Shown here: positions 35,010 through 43,548 of the stretch, piece after piece
Numbering within the stretch: the stretch's first letter is position 1
Layout: each line of letters begins with the position of its first letter
Assembly (NCBI RefSeq): GCF_035989885.1
Contig: NZ_CP108518.1
Location: forward strand, 2,112,501-2,176,500
DNA length: 64,000 bases
DNA from: Streptomyces sp. NBC_01232
GTDB lineage: Bacteria; Actinomycetota; Actinomycetes; Streptomycetales; Streptomycetaceae
Direction of reading: 5' to 3'
Made by a program: the position numbers and the translations under genes
Notes under the pieces: generated by a model
Told to the model about the DNA's origin: nothing
What the model saw: only the letters and a program-made list of their open reading frames with translations
The model's database searches: none

Positions 35010-36053
35010 TCACGGCTTGATCATCACCTTGAGCGCGCTGCGGTCGTCCATCGCCCGGTAGCCGGCCGGGACCTCGTCCAGGGACACCGCCCGGTCGAAG
35101 ACGGGCGCCGGATCGATCACGCCGCCGAGCACGTCCGCCAGCAGCTCCGGGATGTACGCGCGGACCGGGGCCACGCCCCCGCGCAGGGTGATGTTGCGGT
35201 CGAACATGACACCGAGGTCCAGGCCGGTGCCGCTGCCGTGCGGGACGCCGACGTAGCCGACGGACCCGCCGTCGCGGGTGATGTTCACGGCGGTGCGCAT
35301 GGACTGCTCGGTACCGACCGCCTCGATGACCGCGTGCGCGCCCCGGCCGCCGGTGAGCTCGCGCACGGCCGCCTCGGCGGCCTCGCCGCGCTCGGCGACG
35401 ACGTCGGTGGCCCCGAAGAGCTTGGCGATGTCGGTACGGGCGGTGTGGCGGCCCAGTGCGATGATCCGCTCGGCGCCCAGCCGCTTGGCGGCGAGGACGC
35501 CGCACAGGCCGACCGCGCCGTCGCCGACGACGGCGACGGTGGAGCCCTCGCGGACGCCGGCGCCCAGCGCCGCGTGGTGGCCGGTGCCCATGACGTCGGA
35601 CAGTGCGAGCAGCCCGGTCAGCAGGTGGTCGTCGGAGACGGCCTCGGCGGGCAGCTTCACCAGGGTGCCGTCGGCGTGCGGGACGCGGACGGCCTCGCCC
35701 TGGCCTCCGTCGTGGCCGACCGAGCCCCAGAAGCCGCCGTGGTCGCAGGAGGTGAACAGCCCCTCGACGCAGTACTCGCAGGTGCCGTCCGACCACATGA
35801 AGGGCGCGACGACCAGGTCGCCGGCGCGCAGGCCCGACACGGCGGAGCCGGTCTCCTCGACGATGCCGAGGAACTCGTGGCCGATGCGCTGGCCGGGCTG
35901 ACGCGCGGCCTCGCCGCGGTAGGCCCACAGGTCGCTGCCGCAGATACAGGCACGCAGGACGCGGACGACGGCGTCCTCGGGGCGCTGGATCGCAGCGTCG
36001 GGCACCTCCTCCACGCGTATGTCGTGCGGGGCGTGGATGACGGTGGCGCGCAT
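35010..36053 (-). CDS. Zinc-dependent alcohol dehydrogenase (MDR family)
   Basis: A 347-residue protein. The catalytic-zinc set is CICGSDLWAYRG and GQRIGHEFLG; the middle 'GTCEYCVEGLFTSCDHGG' region has only part of the structural-zinc cysteines. The Rossmann motif is VVGDGAVGLCGVLAAKRLGA, then HAVIEAVG. It acts as an NAD(P)-linked alcohol/threonine-type dehydrogenase; the substrate is unknown. GGAGG stands 10 nt before the ATG at 36053. An inverted repeat CAGTC-N6-GACTG (36084-36099) lies in its 56-nt upstream gap. Confidence 0.9.
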   Translation of the reverse strand: MRATVIHAPHDIRVEEVPDAAIQRPEDAVVRVLRACICGSDLWAYRGEAARQPGQRIGHEFLGIVEETGSAVSGLRAGDLVVAPFMWSDGTCEYCVEGLFTSCDHGGFWGSVGHDGGQGEAVRVPHADGTLVKLPAEAVSDDHLLTGLLALSDVMGTGHHAALGAGVREGSTVAVVGDGAVGLCGVLAAKRLGAERIIALGRHTARTDIAKLFGATDVVAERGEAAEAAVRELTGGRGAHAVIEAVGTEQSMRTAVNITRDGGSVGYVGVPHGSGTGLDLGVMFDRNITLRGGVAPVRAYIPELLADVLGGVIDPAPVFDRAVSLDEVPAGYRAMDDRSALKVMIKP

Positions 36054-36109
36054 GGTGGTGCAGTCCTCCGGATCGGGATCGTTCAGTCTTGTACGACTGT
36101 GGAACCGTC

Positions 36110-36820
36110 CTACCGTACGCCTGCTTCCCGATCGGTCGAACCAGTGGCCAGCAGGTACTGGGCGGCCAGGTAGGTGGCCATGATCCAGAAGTCCGGGCGG
36201 GGCAGCTGGGGCCACTCGGCGACACCCGACGCGATGAGGGTGTCGGAGAGCAGGAACAGCGCGCCGCCGATCCCGGCGCGCAGGCCGAGGGCGCTGGAGC
36301 GGAACGCCATGGCGGTGAGCAGCAGGCTGTATCCGGCCACGGGGATCCGCAGGTCGGCCGGCAGGTCGGACCACAGCAGGGCGACGGTGCCGAGGAGCGC
36401 GAGCAGGTACGCGCCCCCGAGCAGCGGGTTCGCGGGCCGCTTGCCGAAGAGGACGAGGTAGCAGACGTGCCCGACGGCGAAGGAGCCCATGCCGATGAGG
36501 AAGGCGGCCTCGGCGTCGAAGAGCAGGGCGAGGTCACCGCCCCAGCCGAAGAGCAGGGCGGCGAGCAGCAGGCGGGGTGCGCCGCGGGTGGCCATGTGGG
36601 TCACCAGCAGCGGCATCAGCAGCGGCTTGGCGATGACGTGGCCGAGGTGCCAGCCGGCCAGCAGCGAGACGAGGTCGACGGCTGCGGCCACGGCGAAGGC
36701 CACGAGGGCGAGGCGGCCGATGCGCGACCCGCCGGCGCTCTCGCGGTCGGCGACCCAGGAGGGGGCGGGCCGGCCCGCGGACTCGGCGGTGCTGCCGGCC
36801 GTGCTGTCTGCGGTGCTCAC
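36110..36820 (-). CDS. Lysoplasmalogenase (YhhN/TMEM86 family)
   Basis: A 236-residue integral membrane protein with about eight helices after a 40-residue Ser/Ala/Gly-rich N-terminus. YhhN marks are KPLLMPLLVTH (helix with Lys-Pro), FGWGGDLALL and GMGSFAVGHVCYLVLF. The family includes TMEM86A/B, which hydrolyse the vinyl-ether bond of lysoplasmalogens. The GTG at 36820 overlaps the stop of the preceding fatty-acid-hydroxylase-fold gene (GTGA), so the two are co-translated. Confidence 0.88.
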   Translation of the reverse strand: MSTADSTAGSTAESAGRPAPSWVADRESAGGSRIGRLALVAFAVAAAVDLVSLLAGWHLGHVIAKPLLMPLLVTHMATRGAPRLLLAALLFGWGGDLALLFDAEAAFLIGMGSFAVGHVCYLVLFGKRPANPLLGGAYLLALLGTVALLWSDLPADLRIPVAGYSLLLTAMAFRSSALGLRAGIGGALFLLSDTLIASGVAEWPQLPRPDFWIMATYLAAQYLLATGSTDREAGVR

Positions 36821-37797
36821 GCGGTGGTCTCCTGCACGGAGGGCCGGGTCTCGGCGGGTGCGGCGGCGCGGGTCTCGGAGGCGGGGGCGGCCGGGGCTTC
36901 GACGGCCGGGGCCGGGGCGGCGGGTTCGACGGCCGGGGCCGGGGCCGGGGCGGCGGTCTGCCCGGCCGGTGCCGGCTGCCAGCCGGGGCCGCGGAAGACC
37001 CTGCCGGCGCGCTCGCTCCAGGTCCCGGCGGCACGCACGTCGCGGGCGATGGCGGCGTACTCGTGGGTGGCCACGCGCAGCGGGTTGTGGGTGCCGATGT
37101 TCTTGGTGAGCCCGTAGACGGGCTTGTCGGTCTCCCCCACCCAGGACCCGAACATCCGGTCCCAGAGGATCAGGATGCCGCCGAAGTTGCGGTCCAGGTA
37201 GCCGCCCTGCGAAGCGTGGTGGACGCGGTGGTGGGAGGGGGTGTTGAAGACGTACTCGTAGGGACGCGGGAGCTTCCCGATGCGCTCGGTGTGGACCCAG
37301 AACTGGTAGAGCAGATTGAGTCCGTAGCAGAACGGGATCGCCGCCGGGTGCACGCCGAGGGCCACCATGGGCAGGTAGAACCACCAGGTGGTGGCGCTGG
37401 TCCAGGGCTGGCGCAGGGCGGTGGTGAGGTTGAACCGCTTGCTGCTGTGGTGGACCACGTGGCAGGCCCACAGGATGCGGATGACGTGGTGGAGGCGGTG
37501 CTGCCAGTAGTACAGGAAGTCCTGGACGAGCAGCATCAGCAGGGCGGTCCACCACAGGAACGGCACCCGCAGCGGGGTCAGTTCGTAGACCGCGGTGAAG
37601 ACCGCCACGACCGGGATCTTCCAGAGCAGGTCGAACCCGATGCTGCCGAGCCCCATGGTGATGCTCGTGGCGGCGTCCTTGGTGTCGTAGCCGGCGGCAT
37701 CCTCGTCCGGATGGAGCCGGTAGCTCACCACCTCGATGACGGTGAGCAGCACAAAGGCAGGTATGGACCACAGCACGACATCGGGCAGGTTCGGCAT
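36817..37797 (-). CDS. Sterol desaturase / fatty acid hydroxylase superfamily protein, AGMO-like
   Basis: A 326-residue membrane protein with the di-iron histidine boxes in order: WQHRLHH, HVVHHSSKRFN and NTPSHHRVHHASQGGYLDRN. That last box with 'NFGGILILWDRMFGSW' is typical of the alkylglycerol monooxygenase-like branch. A C-terminal tail of some 60 residues is made of Pro-Ala-Val repeats (APAPAVEPAAPAPAVEAPAA). TATGGT (37804-37809, reverse strand) ends 6 nt before the ATG and no Shine-Dalgarno is present, so it is probably leaderless. It is coupled to the lysoplasmalogenase. Confidence 0.87.
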   Translation of the reverse strand: MPNLPDVVLWSIPAFVLLTVIEVVSYRLHPDEDAAGYDTKDAATSITMGLGSIGFDLLWKIPVVAVFTAVYELTPLRVPFLWWTALLMLLVQDFLYYWQHRLHHVIRILWACHVVHHSSKRFNLTTALRQPWTSATTWWFYLPMVALGVHPAAIPFCYGLNLLYQFWVHTERIGKLPRPYEYVFNTPSHHRVHHASQGGYLDRNFGGILILWDRMFGSWVGETDKPVYGLTKNIGTHNPLRVATHEYAAIARDVRAAGTWSERAGRVFRGPGWQPAPAGQTAAPAPAPAVEPAAPAPAVEAPAAPASETRAAAPAETRPSVQETTA

Positions 37798-37841
37798 GTG
37801 GGCACCATAGAGGCGCCTTCCGGGATGCCGCTAGAGGTTGT

Positions 37842-37853
37842 TACCGATCGGTA
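37842..37853. promoter_or_regulatory. Perfect palindrome TACCGATCGGTA between the AGMO-like and NACHT genes
   Basis: A 12-bp perfect dyad in the 114-bp divergent region, 45 nt from the AGMO-like start and 58 nt from the NACHT start. TACCG-N2-CGGTA is a common TetR-family operator core. The nearby GGGGTTACCGG may be a degenerate second half-site. No regulator gene is adjacent. Confidence 0.5.
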
Positions 37854-37911
37854 TCCATCGGGGTTACCGGCGGTTCACGAGATGATGTCCGCGCCAAGGG
37901 GAGGGCGGGGT

Positions 37912-40900
37912 ATGACGGGCTTCGAGACGGTTCTCTTACGGGTGGCGGGAACGGCGGCGGGGGCGCTGGTGAAATCCCTCCTGGCAAGGGTTCCGGGGGC
38001 GGGCCTGACGCCCGACCCGGCCCGGCCGGTGCAGCGGTGGCGCAGACCCCCGGCGGAACTGGGCGACAGCGAGATGCGGCGCCTGGCCGCCGCACTGGCG
38101 GCCCGGATCGACGAGGCGACGGTTCGGGTGCCGGAGCACGAACGGCTGGCGGCGGTGACCGCGGTCGGCGACGCCTTCGCGGCGCTCGGCCCCTTGGGCG
38201 CGGAGGCCCTCTTCGCGGCGGACCTCGACCCGGCGGCCGTGGCGGCGGCGGTCCCGCCGCCCCCGGCGGGCCTGAACGAGGCGGCCGAGGCCCTGTACGG
38301 GCGGCTGGTGCGGCTGTGCTGCGCGCACGCGGTGGAGTACGTGACGACCCTCCCGGGCTTCGCGGCCCGGGCGGACGTGGAACTGGTCCGGCGGACGGGC
38401 GAGCTGGCGCGAGCGGTGGACCGGCTGGCCGACCGCCCGGAGGGGGCCTCGTACGCGTTCGAGGAGCGGTACGCGCGCTACGTGGCCGAGACCCACGGCC
38501 GCCTCCGGCTGTTCGGCCTGACCCTCAGCCGCTCCCGCCAGGAATGGCCGCTGGACGTGGCGTACATCAGCCTGGCGGTCAGCGGTGAGCAGCAGCTGGT
38601 GCCGGGCGAGCCGGAGCTCCGTCAGACCCAGCTCCGGGCCGAGCAGGCCCTCGCCTCCGCCGACCGGGTGCTGCTGCGCGGCCCGGCGGGCTCGGGAAAG
38701 TCGACCCTGGTCCAATGGCTGGCCCTCACCGCGGCCCGGCAGGCGGAGGGCTCCTGGGGCACGTGCGTGCCGTTCGTACTGCGGCTGCGCGCCTTCACCT
38801 CGGCGGAGAGCCTGCCGCTGCCGGAGGAGTTCCTCCGCGCCTCGGGCGTACCGCTCTCGGCGCCGGCCGGGTGGGTCGAGGACCTCATGCTGAGCGGCCG
38901 GGCGCTGGTCCTGGTGGACGGGGTGGACGAGGTCCCGCAGCGGCTGCGCGCCCGCACGGAGACCTGGCTGCGCTCGCTGATCTCGGCGTTCCCCAAGGCG
39001 CGGTACGTGGTGACCACCCGCCCGTCGGCGGTCCCGGAGGACTGGCTCGCGGGACAGGGCTTCGCACCGCACTCGATGCTGCCGATGGAGCAGCAGGACA
39101 TCCGGGCCTTCGTCGCGCACTGGCACGCGGCGGCGCGCGCGGAGGGGCAGGAGCTGGACGCGTACGAGGCTTCGCTGCTGGAGGCGGTCTCCTCCCGGCG
39201 GGACCTGGCCCGGCTCGCGACGAACCCGCTGATGTGCGCCCTGCTCTGCGCCCTGAACCAGGACCGGCGGATGCAGCTGCCGCGGGCCCGCAAGGAACTC
39301 TACGACGCGGCGCTGGACATGCTGCTGGTCCGGCGGGACACGGAACGGGAGATCTGCAGGGTCGAGGGGGTCTACCTGACCCGCGAGGAGCAGGTCGCGC
39401 TGCTCCAGCGGTTCGCGTACTGGCTGATCCGCAACGGGCAGTTGGAGGCGGGCCGGGACGAGGCCGTCGAGATGGTGGGCGAGTGGCTCGACGCGATGCC
39501 GCAGGTGCGGGCGCAGGGCGGGGCCGAGCAGGTCTTCGCGCACCTGCTGATCCGCAGCGGCCTGCTCCTGGAGCCGTCCCCGGGCTCGGTGGTCTTCGTG
39601 CACCGCACCTTCCAGGACTACCTGGGCGCGAAGGCGGCGGTCGAGTCGCGGGACTTCGGCGTGCTGGTGAAGAACGCGCACGACGACTCCTGGGACGACG
39701 TGGTCCGCATGGCGGTGGGCCACGCCCGCCCGGACGAACGGCTCCGCATCCTGCGTGGCCTGCTGCGCCGGGCCGACAAGGTGAAATCGGCCCACGACCG
39801 TCTCGTCCTGCTGGCGGCAGCCTCCCTGGAGCACGCTCCGGAGCTGGACCCGGTCGTGCACGCCGACATCCAGTCGCGCACGGCCGGGCTCCTGCCACCC
39901 CGTACCCCGCAAGAGGCAGAGCAACTGGCCAAGGCCGGGGAGCTGGTCCTGGACCTGCTCCCGCGTCCCGAGGGCCTGGCCGAGGCCGAGGCGGCGGCCT
40001 GCCTGCGGACGGCGGCACTGGTGGGCAGCCCGCGGGCGCTGGGCGCCATTGCCCGCTTCCGCCACGACACCCGCTCGGCGGTGTGCCGAGAGCTCTCGCG
40101 GAGCTGGGGCGCCTTCGACGCCCGGCTGTACGCGGACGAGGTACTGGCCGACGCTTCCCTGGGCGACGCGGTCCTCGAAGTCCGAAGTCCCGAACAGGTG
40201 GCCGCCCTCGCCGGTCTGCCCCACATCCGCAAGCTGTACATCAGCGAGGCGGAGGGGATCCCGGACGTCCTGGAATCCCAGCGGCAGCTGGAGGCGCTGA
40301 CCCTGTACCGGAGCGGTGTGACGGGCCTCGACGCCCTCACCCGCCACCAGGGGCTCCGCTACCTGGGACTCTTCACCTGCCTGCAGCTGTCCGGGCTGGA
40401 GCCGCTCACCAGGCTGCCGGTCCTGGACAGCCTGACGCTCGCGGAGGTCCCCCGGGACTTGGACCTCGCCCCGCTCGCGGACCTGCGCGCGCTCACCGAG
40501 CTGGCGCTCAACTACGGCCTCCGCGCGGCGGGCGTCTCGGCTGTCCCGGCCCCGAAGACACTGACCCGACTGGGGCTGTTCTCTCCCGACATCGGCCTCG
40601 ACTCCCTGGACCGGTGGCCCGCATTGGACTGGATGACCGTCACCGGCGACCGGCAGTTCGCCGAGCTGACGGCGCTGCTGCCGCTGCCCCGGCTGCGCAC
40701 GCTCCAGCTGGTGGAGCAGGCCGACCTGGACCTCTCGCCGCTGCTCGACCAGCCCCAGATCTTCGAGCTGGCACTCGTCCAGTGCCACTGCCGGGACGGA
40801 CTGGCCGCGCTCTCCGGTCTTCCCGCGCTTCGGAACCTCACCCTGAGCGGGGTCGGCGTGAGTTACGACGTGACTCCGCTGGCCGGCCTGGACCAGCTGA

Positions 40901-40983
40901 ACATCGTGATGACCGACTGGGCCGAAGTCCGCGGCCTGGACCGCATCCCGCCCGAGCGGATCCGGCGCCTGGGCGCCTTCTGA
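37912..40983 (+). CDS. NACHT NTPase with C-terminal leucine-rich repeats (bacterial NLR)
   Basis: A 1023-residue STAND NTPase. Residues 1-230 are helical without a recognised enzymatic domain (an NNH-type effector region is possible). Walker A GPAGSGKS is at 257-264, Walker B ALVLVDGVDE ends at about 339, sensor-like VVTTRPSAV follows, and NPLMCALLCAL with FVHRTFQDYLGAKA mark the NACHT helical/winged-helix part. Residues about 765-1020 are leucine-rich repeats (LEALTLYRSGVTGLDALTRH, LRYLGLFTC and on). Codon 9 is TTA (37936). AGGGGAGGGCGGGG precedes the ATG. NLR-like proteins of this plan mediate phage defence in bacteria; that role is inferred here. Confidence 0.92.
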   Translation: MTGFETVLLRVAGTAAGALVKSLLARVPGAGLTPDPARPVQRWRRPPAELGDSEMRRLAAALAARIDEATVRVPEHERLAAVTAVGDAFAALGPLGAEALFAADLDPAAVAAAVPPPPAGLNEAAEALYGRLVRLCCAHAVEYVTTLPGFAARADVELVRRTGELARAVDRLADRPEGASYAFEERYARYVAETHGRLRLFGLTLSRSRQEWPLDVAYISLAVSGEQQLVPGEPELRQTQLRAEQALASADRVLLRGPAGSGKSTLVQWLALTAARQAEGSWGTCVPFVLRLRAFTSAESLPLPEEFLRASGVPLSAPAGWVEDLMLSGRALVLVDGVDEVPQRLRARTETWLRSLISAFPKARYVVTTRPSAVPEDWLAGQGFAPHSMLPMEQQDIRAFVAHWHAAARAEGQELDAYEASLLEAVSSRRDLARLATNPLMCALLCALNQDRRMQLPRARKELYDAALDMLLVRRDTEREICRVEGVYLTREEQVALLQRFAYWLIRNGQLEAGRDEAVEMVGEWLDAMPQVRAQGGAEQVFAHLLIRSGLLLEPSPGSVVFVHRTFQDYLGAKAAVESRDFGVLVKNAHDDSWDDVVRMAVGHARPDERLRILRGLLRRADKVKSAHDRLVLLAAASLEHAPELDPVVHADIQSRTAGLLPPRTPQEAEQLAKAGELVLDLLPRPEGLAEAEAAACLRTAALVGSPRALGAIARFRHDTRSAVCRELSRSWGAFDARLYADEVLADASLGDAVLEVRSPEQVAALAGLPHIRKLYISEAEGIPDVLESQRQLEALTLYRSGVTGLDALTRHQGLRYLGLFTCLQLSGLEPLTRLPVLDSLTLAEVPRDLDLAPLADLRALTELALNYGLRAAGVSAVPAPKTLTRLGLFSPDIGLDSLDRWPALDWMTVTGDRQFAELTALLPLPRLRTLQLVEQADLDLSPLLDQPQIFELALVQCHCRDGLAALSGLPALRNLTLSGVGVSYDVTPLAGLDQLNIVMTDWAEVRGLDRIPPERIRRLGAF

Positions 40984-41005
40984 TCCGCCCGGCGGGAAGC
41001 GGGTG

Positions 41006-42229
41006 TCACCAGACCCGGACCGACCCCCCTCGGGCGAACGCCGGGCTGGTGGCCTCCGGCGGGATCTCCGTCAGGGGTTCGGCGATCTCCGAGACCAGCG
41101 GGCCGTGCTTGGCCGCCACCGCGTCCAGCAGGGCGAGGTCGAAGCCGTACACGCGGGCCGCGTTGCCGCCGACCATCGCGGCGACCTCCTCCCGCGGGAG
41201 GCCCGCGTAGGCGATGCGGAGGCCTTCGCGGGAGAAGGGGGTGGTGCCCTCGTCGTGGGGGTAGTCCGCTCCCCACATGATCTTGTCGAGGCCGATCCGG
41301 TCCCGCAGCGGGACCTCGTGGGGGCGCATGAAGCTCGCTCCCACGAAGCAGTTGTCCCGCCAGACCTCGCTCGGGCCCCGGCCCATCGACTCCGCGAGGC
41401 CCGCTCCGAACTTGGACTCGGCCGTGGCCGATGCCGCGACCAGGCGGCCGTGGTAGTAGTCCAGCATCTCCAGCACGCCCGGGATCCATCCGGAGCCCTG
41501 CTCCGTCAGGACCAGCTTGAGACCCGGGTGGCGGCGGAAGGCCCCGCCGAAGACGAGGTGCCACAGGGCGCGGTGCGAGAACCAGGTCGTCTCCACCATG
41601 AAGACGGCCCTCGCCGCGGGTTCGTCGCCCAGCGGCGGCGACGCCGAGCCGCCGTGGTGGTTGACCGGGACGTCCAGCTCGTCGCACACCGCCCAGATGG
41701 GGTCGTAGGCGGCGGAGTACAGCTCCGGAACCGTGGAGCCGGGCGGAACGCCCGGCAGCAGGATGCCGCCCGTCAGGCCGGCCGCCCGCACCCGGCGGAT
41801 CTCGCCCACCGCCGCGTCCACGTCGTTGAGGAGGATCTGCGCCACCCCCGCCCGCCGCCCCGGTGCGTCCGCGCAGAAGTCGGCCAGCCAGCGGTTGTGC
41901 GCCTGGAGACCCGCCCACCGCATCTCGTACTCGGCGGCGGTCGGGGGCTGGGCCATCAGGGAGGCCTTGGGGAAGAACGGCGGGATGGTGTTGGGGAAGA
42001 GGACTTCCGCGACGATGCCGTCCGCTTCGAGTTCGGCGAGGCGGCGCGCCGAGTTCCAGTTCCGGTCGGCAGTGTCCGCGAGGAGGTCCTCGTACGGGTT
42101 CACGTACGAGGCGGCCCAGGCGTCGAAGTCCTCGTGGTGGCGTTTGGCCAGGTACGGCTTGTAGTCCAGCAGGTCGGCGCCCGCGTGGCAGTCCGCCGAG
42201 ATCACCGTGTAGCGGTCGTCGGCCGTCAC
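41006..42229 (-). CDS. Amidohydrolase family protein (ACMSD-like), second copy
   Basis: A 407-residue TIM-barrel metal-dependent hydrolase of the amidohydrolase-2 branch. It opens with TVISADCHAGADL (D.H metal pair), then VLFPNTIPPF, VNHHGGSASPP (His), EQGSGWIPG and the barrel-end WGADYPHDEGT (catalytic Asp). Such enzymes hydrolyse or decarboxylate aromatic or cyclic acids. The GTG start overlaps the stop of the upstream paralogue. The two share about the same length and motif order but only moderate identity, an old duplication. Confidence 0.88.
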   Translation of the reverse strand: MTADDRYTVISADCHAGADLLDYKPYLAKRHHEDFDAWAASYVNPYEDLLADTADRNWNSARRLAELEADGIVAEVLFPNTIPPFFPKASLMAQPPTAAEYEMRWAGLQAHNRWLADFCADAPGRRAGVAQILLNDVDAAVGEIRRVRAAGLTGGILLPGVPPGSTVPELYSAAYDPIWAVCDELDVPVNHHGGSASPPLGDEPAARAVFMVETTWFSHRALWHLVFGGAFRRHPGLKLVLTEQGSGWIPGVLEMLDYYHGRLVAASATAESKFGAGLAESMGRGPSEVWRDNCFVGASFMRPHEVPLRDRIGLDKIMWGADYPHDEGTTPFSREGLRIAYAGLPREEVAAMVGGNAARVYGFDLALLDAVAAKHGPLVSEIAEPLTEIPPEATSPAFARGGSVRVW

Positions 42230-43539
42230 GCGTTCACCCCCAGTACGGGGAAGTCGTTGTCGGTGAGCCAGTGGCGGCCCACCTCGCGGGAGCGGGCCCA
42301 GGAGGCCTCCACCGTCGCCTGGTCCGGGGACTGGCCCAGTTCCGCCGGGGTGGGGCCGATCCGGCGGGCGATCGGGGCCAGCTTCGCGGTGTCGAAGCCG
42401 AAGACCTCGGCCGCCGCCAGGCCCAGCATCCGGCGGGTCTCCGCGACCGGGATGTCGTGGAAGGTGTTCTTCAGCCAGGCCCGGGTGTTGGGCCAGGTGC
42501 CCTCGGGGTGCGGGAAGTCCGAGCCCCACAGGATGTTGTCGACGCCGATCTCGTACCGCTGGGCGAGCTCGCGCCGCTTGGTGTTCGTCGCGCAGATGAA
42601 GACCTGGCGGTCCAGGTACTCGCTGGGCGGCCGCTTCAGCTCCTCGAACGGCGAGAGCTTCTTGCCGCCGTGCGCGCCGAGGTAGAGCCGGTCCATGAAC
42701 CACAGCTGGTTCGGCAGCCACCAGCAGCCCGCCTCGGCGACGCCGAACCTCAGGCCGGGGTGGCGCTCGAAGACCCCGGACCAGAGCAGGAACCACAGCG
42801 GGCGGGCCGGCCACCAGGTGACCTCGGAGACGAAGATGCCCAGGTGGTCTCCGTACTCGTGGCGCGGCGAGGACCCGGAGTGGGTGACGATCGGCATCTG
42901 CGTCTCGGCGGCCGCCGCCCAGACGGGGTCGTAGCGGCGGTCGTGGTAGGGCGCCTTGTCCACCCACATCGCGGGGATCATCAGCGCGCCCAGCCCGGAC
43001 TCCTTGGCCCGGTGGATCTCGGCGACGACCTTCTCCGGCTCGCCCGTGATGGGGAGCAGCGCGACTCCGCAGTGGCGTTCCGGGTTCTGGCCGACGAACT
43101 CCGCGAGCCAGCGGTTGTGCGCCTGGGCGCCCGCCATGCCGAGCTCGGGGTCCTGGTCGCCGGAGAGGCCGAGGCCGACGCCGAAGGGGGCGGCGGTCTG
43201 GCTGTCGACGGCGTCCGCGTCGGGGAAGACGACCTCGGCGGCCACGCCGTCGCCGTCGAGTTCCTTCAGCCGCTGCCCGGTGTCCCAGCCGCCCTTGAGG
43301 CCTTCCTCGTGGTCGTGGAACCACTTCTCGGCGAAGGCCTCGTTGCGGACGCCGAGTCGGGTGGCCTCGGCGCGGCGGGCGTCGCGCTCGCCGAGGAACT
43401 CGTCGAACTGGGGGTGGAAGCGGGAGTCCAGGTAGGGCCGGTACTGCTCGGTGGGCAGGCCGGCGTGGCAGTCGGAGGAGATGATCAGGTACGGGTCTTC
43501 GGTCCGGTCTTCGGTCCGGTCTTCGTGCGTACTCACCAC
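42226..43539 (-). CDS. Amidohydrolase family protein (ACMSD-like), first copy
   Basis: A 437-residue paralogue of the downstream enzyme: YLIISSDCHAGLPTEQYRP, VVFPDADAV, IVTHSGSSPRHEYGD, VAEAGCWWLPNQ and WGSDFPHPEGTWPN. All expected metal and catalytic His/Asp positions are kept. Two adjacent GTG codons (43539, 43536) follow AGGGGCGTCT; either may start it. The N-terminus contains EDRTEDRTED, encoded by a 12-bp tandem repeat. It is the third gene of the leftward operon controlled from the TetR-facing promoter region. Confidence 0.88.
   Translation of the reverse strand: MVSTHEDRTEDRTEDPYLIISSDCHAGLPTEQYRPYLDSRFHPQFDEFLGERDARRAEATRLGVRNEAFAEKWFHDHEEGLKGGWDTGQRLKELDGDGVAAEVVFPDADAVDSQTAAPFGVGLGLSGDQDPELGMAGAQAHNRWLAEFVGQNPERHCGVALLPITGEPEKVVAEIHRAKESGLGALMIPAMWVDKAPYHDRRYDPVWAAAAETQMPIVTHSGSSPRHEYGDHLGIFVSEVTWWPARPLWFLLWSGVFERHPGLRFGVAEAGCWWLPNQLWFMDRLYLGAHGGKKLSPFEELKRPPSEYLDRQVFICATNTKRRELAQRYEIGVDNILWGSDFPHPEGTWPNTRAWLKNTFHDIPVAETRRMLGLAAAEVFGFDTAKLAPIARRIGPTPAELGQSPDQATVEASWARSREVGRHWLTDNDFPVLGVNA
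43494..43525. repeat. 12-bp tandem repeat, 2.7 copies, inside the amidohydrolase start
   Basis: The unit GGTCTTCGGTCC is repeated exactly (43494-43505, 43506-43517) with a partial third copy. It encodes the EDRT repeats near the N-terminus in-frame, so gain or loss of units would change length by four residues without frameshift. Confidence 0.8.
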
Positions 43540-43548
43540 AGACGCCCC

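Noticed and set aside
37936..40788. A 950-codon reverse-strand frame opposite the NACHT gene
   Set aside because: Its translation is Gln/Arg/Val/His-rich without any motif, while the plus strand encodes a coherent NACHT-LRR protein with a good ribosome-binding site.
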